DNA from: Siphonodentalium dalli
Taxonomy: Eukaryota; Mollusca; Scaphopoda; Gadilida; Siphonodentaliidae
Assembly (NCBI GenBank): GCA_032622095.1
Contig: CP136061.1
Location: 187,368,369-187,432,368, forward strand
DNA: 64,000 nt
Direction of reading: 5' to 3'
Numbering within the stretch: position 1 is the stretch's first letter; every line of letters begins with the position of its first letter. A program made the position numbers and the translations under genes. Under the pieces are notes generated by a model. That model was given only the letters and a program-made list of their open reading frames with translations, was not told the origin of the DNA and did not search any database. Below are positions 56,221 through 64,000 of this stretch, piece after piece.

Positions 56221-57850
56221 AACCGATTTCAGCATGTTACGCACCACAAGTATACAATACCACCAAGGCCACAGCATATGTATGACACTTTTTGAAGAAC
56301 TATCCGCATTCTCTGATCGACTTAAGAGCACAATTGACCACACATAATGGGATTAGCCGGAAATTGCTGCTGATGATGTGTTGACCCCGACACACAACAT
56401 GAGCTCTTCCCGACTGAACATGCCTTGGAAACTGGTGTGGTTTACCAAAAATCAGGTAACAATTGTGTTCTAATCAACAGAAATGTACAGATTGAACAAA
56501 ACAGGTTCTCAAAATTTGTTATCAACATTTAACAGCTGATCTGATTTAAGTGACCAAGCTATGAAACATGCTAAACACTTTTACTAAATGGAATGACCAA
56601 CTGTTTGCTTCATGCAGCAGCCATATGTTGCGATCTTAAAATGGGTATTGCATCTGGGTATAGTAAAAACATGTTGTAATCAGATGAGAGATGACCATAT
56701 ATACCAGTATATATTTCAGAAGTAATCAATTCTTCCAAAAGGACACCCCATCTCACAAAAAGTTTCAGGAAATGATGGAATCATCACTATTCAATCAATA
56801 GTAGAATGAGCCTTTGTCAGTCCCACATTAGTTGCAGCACTTGCAGGTTGGAGAAGATGAGGGTCTATAATTTCACTAACATAATTCTTCATAATACCTA
56901 ATAGCCCTCATAACTTACCATTTTAAAGATCTTTTCATTTTCAATACCACTCCAGGTTAAGTGGTCCTGCTAATTTATATTATGCTGATGGGTACTGCTG
57001 GATTGCTATGATGTTTGTAGGTCAAAGCGATTCTGTTAAGAAATAGTACCATCATTTTACCTAAAGTTGGTTATTTTTGCATTGTTTGGCTAATCCGAGC
57101 AATTTGTGCAAACGTCAGTGTCTGTATGAAACATTCAAGAACATATAACTTCAAAATATTTAATGTGTACGCTGATGTTTGGTAAACAACAGGAATAGTC
57201 ATCTCAATTATGGCCAGTTTGTAAATACCAGCCCCCATTATTAAACTATTTCACAATATACATGTTTGTAATGTTTTCTACACACAGTGGCTTATCCTCG
57301 ATTTGTTCAGATCGCTTTGCTCTACCTGACTATCATACAAAATTTATTAGCATCACCACTAAACTTGGGATGAATACTGCCAAATGAATATATTGTGATA
57401 TATAGGGCAGTGGAAAAATAATGGTTGAGTCTTTTCTAACTATAATTCTAGTAAAACCTACACAATACCATCTTGGTCTGATAAGACTCAGAGTCATGTT
57501 TATTTAGGAGTATAGACATGAAGTCCACCAGTCTCATGAACATTAAATGGGCTCTGCACTAGTAACATCTGGTCTCCTGGGACCCATTAATATTGACAAA
57601 TGCAACACAAATGAAAAATACATAGTAACTTTCCTCAAACATAGATTATAACCTGACAATCATTGTGTTAGAATCAGTGTACATATGTATATGTAGACAT
57701 GGCCATAGCATGTTTTTGAAATACTGCAGAGTGCAGACCATAAATTTCACTAGAATATACATGTAGTTACTGCATGTACATCACACACATAAGGCGACTG
57801 ACACACATACATGTACCTGCAGGGTTCACAATATTTGACATATAAAGTAC
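56221..57850. other. Unassigned spacer
   Basis: AT-rich; no gene or repeat family recognised. Confidence 0.3.
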
Positions 57851-57851
57851 C

Positions 57852-57895
<44 letters not shown>
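57851..57895. repeat. (AT)n microsatellite split by a Helitron
   Basis: AT dinucleotides run to 57895 and resume at 58484-58513. The Helitron at 57896-58483 sits between, so the two runs were probably one. Confidence 0.8.
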
Positions 57896-57896
<1 letters not shown>

Positions 57897-58480
57897 TAGA
57901 AGGTGACCCGACTTCGTCCGGGCTTTGACCTTGAATTGCCCATTTTGAAGGTCAAGTGGGTCACGATTTGACCAGTCCAAAACACTGCCCGTACAAAAGT
58001 ATCCGACAAACGTGCCCGTCGAAATCCATCCGGTTTTACCCGATTTGACATTGAATTGATCATTTTGAAGGTCAAGGTCAGGTCGGGGTCACGATTTGAC
58101 CCGGCCAAAACACTCAGTGGACAAAAGTGACCCTATGTATAAAAATTCGTCGAAATCCCATCAAAATTGGCGATTTGACCTTGAATTGACCCGATTTCAA
58201 GGTCAAGGTCACGTCGCACGGGCAAATGAATATGCTTATGACACTCCGCATACGAAAGTACCCCCACATACCAAGTTTCATCGAAATCCCGTGATATTCG
58301 GGCGTTTGACCTTGAAATGACCCGATGTCAAGGTCACGTCGCACGGGCAAATTAATAGGCCTATGTCACTCTCCGGCCGAAAATAGCCTCACATACCAAG
58401 TTTCATCGAAATCGGCTCGGCTGTTTTCGAGTCCATCGATTACAGACAGACAGACACACAGATCTTCCAAAATATATAAT

Positions 58481-58483
<3 letters not shown>
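57896..58483 (-). mobile_element. Solo Helitron-like element (third family), minus strand
   Basis: Read on the minus strand it starts TCTATTATATATTTTGGAAG after an A and ends in an AGCCCGGACGAAGTCGGGT hairpin, then CACCTTCTAG before a T. The ends and body ('tgaccttgaccttgaa'-type repeats, 'gatttcgatgaaacttgg') match unit 21 of the array. It is inserted exactly between A and T inside an (AT)n run, with no duplication. Confidence 0.88.
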
Positions 58484-58513
<30 letters not shown>

Positions 58514-58516
<3 letters not shown>

Positions 58517-59849
58517 TGTGCCTATAACATCAAACCAAACGGTTTACAGTACTTTTACTGACATTTTTGGAGTGGCACATATACATACATAAAAAATAAA
58601 AGTCAATTTAAAGGGACGAAATGAAAAATAAATTTGTGCAACTATAATAGAGATCTATATTGCATTACAACATCCAGAAATCTACAACATCCACAAATCT
58701 ACAAAATCTACGAAAACATCTGACTATCATAGTCATTGGTAATGTGATCATTTTTCCTTGATAAGTTGAAACATGAGGGAGGATTGCATAGCATGGCTAC
58801 CTGCAGAATGTAGATTTGTATGTATTTATATCTGCATATCAACTGATGCTTGTATTTTTCTTCTAACTCACTCTGAGCTCACAACGCAACAGGATTGCAT
58901 TCGGAATTTCAAGCCCATAAAGCTAGACACTTTAGAATCAAGCTTGCCAAATAAATTTCCATGAACCTCACATGTACTCACTCAGTTGAACACAAGGAAC
59001 GATTGTCAAGTTGGAAAATATTCTGTATGTATGGAAGCCCTATATTTTTAATGTGTGGATTTATTATAACTGGACTAAAATAATCGGAAGGATTATTTTA
59101 GTCTTTATTACTGGATATCACACCAATAATCAATAGACATGTATTTGTTAGTTTTGAACAGGACAATATATTTTAATATTACTGCAACTGCATCTTTCTT
59201 ATGACTTATTTTCTTACAAACTCCCAAATTTGAACCAGAAACAATTTAGGGCAAATATACATCTACGTGTACATATACATATATCAGGATATAAATATAG
59301 GCAATCATGCCAGGCTAGCCATTATTTGTTCTAAAATAATGTACGTGTTAGGGAAATTGTAGAACCTTTATACAGAATGGTGATGCAGCCAATCAAAATT
59401 GACGTGGGACTGATAAAGACACAACCTGCTCAACTACCGAATCATACTGATTGATCAAATTGTAGTAACTCAACATTTACTAAACCTACTTGTGGGCTGA
59501 GTATAATTCAATTCAACATTAGCATACCATAAAAACACCCTGTTCTCCCATAAGTTTAAAGAAAATAACACATTGAACTCATTTACAAGTATATTGATAA
59601 TGTGATATATGTAATTCCATTTATAACCATTTTGGCAGCCATCTCACATCAAAGGCCATGAAATCTAGATAACAAAAGATGAACTACATTCAAATTATAT
59701 CACCAGGTAACCTTTTTGTATGAGTTTTAGGTTACTGATCAAATACCCTATTATTGATGATTTCCTCAACATCTTTGTTATTGGGAAAATGTCATTCTAC
59801 GACCAATATATTCCATCCAAAAACCTTATTGTCAGGGCCAAGAGCTCCT
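58514..59849. other. Unassigned spacer
   Basis: A short 'atctacaacatccacaaatc' tandem repeat lies at 58670-58712. No gene recognised. Confidence 0.3.
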
Positions 59850-60303
59850 TGAAGGTCAATCCCATCCGATAATGGTGCAGAAAATATCAGAAATGATACC
59901 TGTATATGGCACCGATGGATATAGGTCAATAAAATTCTAATTGGGGGCTCAACTTTGAGATAAAAGTGCTGAATCCCAAAATTGGGTTCAGGTTTTTGTC
60001 AATTACCTTAAAAACCATTGACTTTTGGATATGAACATGTATTACTGACCCACCATAATGTGGCCATTCGGCACATTTTGAGTGGTCACACGACCCCCTA
60101 TGTCCAACGATTCTGGAGATATAGTCACGGCGGGTGGTAGTACTTCGCGCAAAAAGGGGCGTGGCCATTTGACCCATTTCGCCCTCAATGGGAAATGTGT
60201 TACCAACCAGATATTGTTCGTGTACCTTCAATTAGTGGATTCGTGAAGAGTTTTGCTCTGGACATACAAGTACATACAAAACCACGATGAGCTACTAGAG
60301 TAT
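59850..60303 (-). repeat. Right copy of the 450-bp inverted repeat pair
   Basis: Reverse-oriented counterpart of 55686-56150, 3.7 kb away. Ends in 'tgctctggacatacaagtac' and 'gagctactagagta', as the left copy begins. Confidence 0.65.
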
Positions 60304-60945
60304 TAATAAAACCCGATTAGTGATTCGTAAATAAGTATATGTTTGTATCCACATGTTAACTATAACAACATGCCATATTCTTGTTGATAGCGATACTAAT
60401 TATCATATTCTCATATTCCGAAATAATTTAGAGGAGCGGCCAAATGCCAAAAGTGGTCGGATACCCCTACCCTCGGTAGAACAAGTTGAAACCAACTTTT
60501 TCTGGAAGGTAAATCCATAGCATTTATGAAAATGATTCTTGGCCTTGCCGGAATTGGTGGCAGCTATGTATGGTAAGACTATTTGTGAAGGTACCCTACC
60601 GAAAAATTAGCCTGTTTTCAGCGGTTGACCAGCTATACACAATTGGTTAAAAGTTAAGCACATCACCAAAAACAGAACATTCTATTTGTTATTATTGGGT
60701 ACATGGTGATACTACAGTGTAGATTGGAACGTTCTTATTTTTTCTGGTTTGTTCGAGATTTCACGACGTCATGGTAGAGAATGTAACGTTCTGCATAAAA
60801 AAATCATGACGATTCAGATAAACTGTCGCCCGTAAACTCTGTACAAAACTAGCACGCTCGACCTAGCTTATCACATCATATATGTTTGGAAAGACTGGGG
60901 TATTTTCTACCAGGAGTTATGAACTTTGTTATCCTGTCCCTACCA
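60304..60945. other. Unassigned spacer
   Basis: No gene or element recognised. Confidence 0.3.
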
Positions 60946-61870
60946 ATCTTGCAATAATAGGCAAAAACTTAACCCTCCCCCAATGTCATAAAATGCTGAG
61001 TATAGCCATCGCCGTGGATTGGATCCCAGAATGATAGAATAGTGCGTATTATTTGATTTTATTTAGTGTAGAACACACATAACAAGTGTAAAATGCGAAT
61101 TTCCAACAATATTCACCATTAGAAGAGTATCAAAATCCAAGATGGCGTCCAATATGGCGGTCAGTTTTTATTTTAAGACTTTGTGAAGTGACATACGAAA
61201 AATCCAGAAAAGGAACGTCCCCAGTGGTAAAATCTATATTATTGTAATGACTACATAGAATAACATTTCATATCAAACATTAATTTGACCATTAATACAT
61301 CTTTTCAATTGGTAAAATAATAGGTAAAAATTTATCCCTCCATCCCATGTCATAAAATTTGAAATAAAGTTATCGCCTGGGATTGGAACCACGAATGATA
61401 GCATGATGCGCAGTATTTTGTTTTATTTAATGTAGAACACACATACGAAGTGACAGGTATGAATTTCCATCAATATTCACTATTAGAAGAGAATGAAACA
61501 AGATAGCGTCCAATATGGCGTCCAATTTGAATTGTACCACTTATCGAACGGACATACGGACGAACTATAAAGGGGACATCCCCTATGGCATTGTATATCA
61601 TTCAAGTGACTACATAGACGATATTTCATATGGAACAGTAGTTTCACCATTAGTCCATCTTATCAGTTGGAGAATTAGTAAACAAAAACTTAACCACCAC
61701 CCAGTCACAAAGGTCCACATAATGGCGGCACTTGTAACTATAGTCCAGAATGCAAAGAATTAAGCAAATCGTTAGGAATTACTTTGCGTTGAATACAACG
61801 AAGAAACATTAAATGTCAAATTTGCATCCACATCTGGTCTTAGGAGACAACCAAAATCCAACATGACGTC
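60946..61870. repeat. Diverged tandem repeat, period about 365 bp, ~2.5 copies
   Basis: Units start near 60957, 61320 and 61680 with 'taggcaaaaacttaaccctc' variants. The first two go on to 'gattggatcccagaatgata', 'tagtgtagaacacacata' and 'ccaagatggcgtccaatatg' variants. The third is partial. Confidence 0.7.
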
Positions 61871-64000
61871 TAATTATAATGTCAACACGTTGCGAACAAT
61901 GAATACGAAAGCCGGTCAACATGTATCAATCGGCAGTTTGAAGCGATATATTGTTTCGAGTGTGTGTTTATATTAGACGTCGAAATGTTGTGTTTGAGTG
62001 ATGGTCGTAAGACAACATTTTTTTCAGATAAACCTTTGACATGACTGTCTCAAATAAACTTAATAATCTGTCGACCAGCTCCCTACGGGTGGGTAAACCG
62101 TGTCTTTCATGTTGCCATTGGTTTGGTAGTATCCTACATCACGTTCCAAATGTCACACCCTTAGCTATGACGCAAGGATTAATACTGGATGGAAATTTGC
62201 ATTTGTTGAATGTTTAGGTTGTATTGTTTAGCAATTATAAGGAACTTTATATCAAATATTTGGAGAAAGACAAACCAACCAAAATAAAAAACACTCCGAG
62301 AATGACTTAAATAGTTTAATTTGCTGAATCGTGTATCGTGTATCGATCTCCAGTGCGCATTTTGACTATTGTTTGACAATTTTATGTCATTTTGAGACGT
62401 TAAGTAAGTAAGCATTAACAAGATGTAGACAACTGGTAATAATAGAGGATGGTCATTAACCGTTACAAATAATCATGCACTGGATGCGATACGAAGTGAT
62501 GTTGTAATGTTCAATACTACCATATGACTATCATATCACTCTTAATATATTGTGATAGTCTTGAATGTGCAGTCCTCCTTAACGTGTCCTTTTGAATTTC
62601 CACCAACATTTTCAGAGAGCCTTGCAATAGTTTTGGCCAAATGAAACATTAAATAACAGAATCACTAACTGTTGTTATATGCAGTAACGCAAAAGAAAAA
62701 AATGGCATACATTTTGAAATACAGCAAATAAGATATCTAATCGATCTCTGGTTTTGGGAAAGTGGTATATGAGTCCACGAGCAATCAAAGTTCACACATC
62801 ATAGCAACTACCTATTAACGTAACACAGAAGTCATCATCGCACACACACACAAAATTCTCTTTAATGGCATAACACAATGTCCATATAATGCAATCAGCG
62901 TAAAAATAGTTTATAAATATGCGTTATGGTGATCTAGAGGTTGCTGGTTTGTATAATCGTCCGAGTTTCGGCTCAGCGTGAAATAAGAGAATAACACCGC
63001 ATACCTATGCATATAAGTTGTTCTCGCCATATGTTGCTTGATGTGCATGTTTTTCCGTTCATTGATATTTTAGTCTCGACTAATATGTTAGTTAAATTGT
63101 TGTGAATGTCAATCGGATTCATATATGTTACAAACAGAAGATATTGAGTTCCCTGGCTAGACTAATGAAATTGAATCTTCTATATCTCTGGTGGATATCA
63201 TATCTGTATTATTTCTTAGGGACGTGGGTCCGGGCTACATGTGTAGTAATATCTCTCATGCTAATACATTTTATTGATACATAGGTGATAGTGCGATAAT
63301 CTCACTGAACATGCACGTTAGTGTTCCATTTATGATTGCCGTTAGATTATATTCATAATCACGCAACTCACTAACAAACCAGAATGTCACTAAAAAAAGT
63401 AGTTTTGTCCACGGTTCTTTTGAGTCAGGCTGAGTCAGGTGGCATTTGAAATGGATAAAATGGTAAGTAATGAAAAACTGTAGGCTAGTAGCAAATATAA
63501 ACACAATTGAAATGGTGACAGGCATAAACAGGCAATAAACACTAGTCATTAGTCTTGACATATAGATATTCAAATTGTGTTTATGGTTTGGTCTATGGCG
63601 ACTAGGCCATATCACGACATACATTGTATTCTTATGGATGGCGGAAAGACAGCGCCGATCTTACCGAGGAATCAATATACTCAGTCCACACATAAACCAC
63701 CTAACCCCAAACTGGCACAGATATTCGAAAGTTATTTTTCACTTAACATGGACCTCATATTAGTGTTGCTGGTCGGGATTCATAACACCTTCGTCGTTGA
63801 TCTAGTGTTTTAGGGGGATACAAGTAAATGATTGTAAATCAGAGTGATGTAATCAACTCAAAATCACTGGCATATAGTGTTGTGTTCTTGTTCACCCAGT
63901 AGGGTCCTTTGCGTTTCTCAAGAAAAACTGGACATGCCATGCTCAAGTATCCATTGCTTTAAATGCATAGGTTCACATTGTATGACTCATATTCAATGAA
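61871..64000. other. Unassigned spacer to the window end
   Basis: AT-rich with scattered short ORFs lacking recognisable domains. No gene, RNA or element is supported. Upstream exons of the ankyrin gene might lie here, but none was recognised. Confidence 0.3.

Noticed and set aside
62179-63813. Several 60-117-residue ORFs near the window end
   Set aside because: Overlapping frames on both strands, no domains, no splice-supported continuity.

Overview
The window looks like intron- and transposon-rich nuclear DNA of a marine invertebrate. Spliced exons, AT-rich spacers, LINE and SINE fragments, MITEs and long microsatellites are all present. The repeats around 39.3-41.3 kb and 47.0-49.9 kb, with their Ser/Val-rich 'gtccgtccgt' leaders, resemble repeats I associate with molluscs and other lophotrochozoans. 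Hemichordates or cephalochordates are not excluded, and I cannot name the species. There are no prokaryotic operons and no rRNA, tRNA or CRISPR arrays.

Three real genes can be supported. (1) An intronless gene on the minus strand (7592-8395) encodes a 267-residue protein with a C-terminal membrane segment and a His...Cys pattern like the permuted NlpC/P60-LRAT fold. (2) The plus-strand gene for mitochondrial ribosomal protein L2 (MRPL2, uL2m) has three exons in the window (36108-36253, 38085-38336, 41425-41832). Its last exon carries one extra G in a run of five, which shifts the frame just before the conserved C-terminus. (3) A minus-strand ankyrin-repeat gene has four phase-0 exons (55074-54982, 51112-51002, 46861-46763, 46453-46310), and its protein ends in Cys-Leu-Val-Met, a CAAX-type prenylation motif. 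The 5' ends of genes 2 and 3 were not found.

Layout: 0-0.4 kb, 3' end of a LINE ORF. 0.6-5 kb, tandem repeats. 5.9-7.15 kb, a foldback element. 7.6-8.4 kb, gene 1. 8.69-23.23 kb, a 14.5 kb head-to-tail array of 21 non-autonomous Helitron-like elements, the most striking feature of the window. 23.2-24.6 kb, other repeats. 24.76-26.43 kb, a LINE with a 450-bp insertion. 27-29.4 kb, spacer and a TTAA-bounded MITE. 29.77-30.17 kb, a tRNA-derived SINE. 30.4-32.45 kb, a broken LINE on the minus strand. 33-42 kb, MRPL2 with its repeat-filled introns. 42-55 kb, MITEs, satellite-like repeats and the ankyrin gene. 55.6-60.3 kb, an inverted pair of repeats flanking a reverse-oriented solo Helitron. 60.9-61.9 kb, a 370-bp tandem repeat. 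The rest is unassigned spacer.

The Helitron array starts about 300 bp upstream of the start codon of gene 1. Its 122-bp internal repeat carries a palindromic CGCGCATGCGCA box matching the NRF-1 (alpha-Pal) consensus, giving about 40 such boxes in 11 kb.
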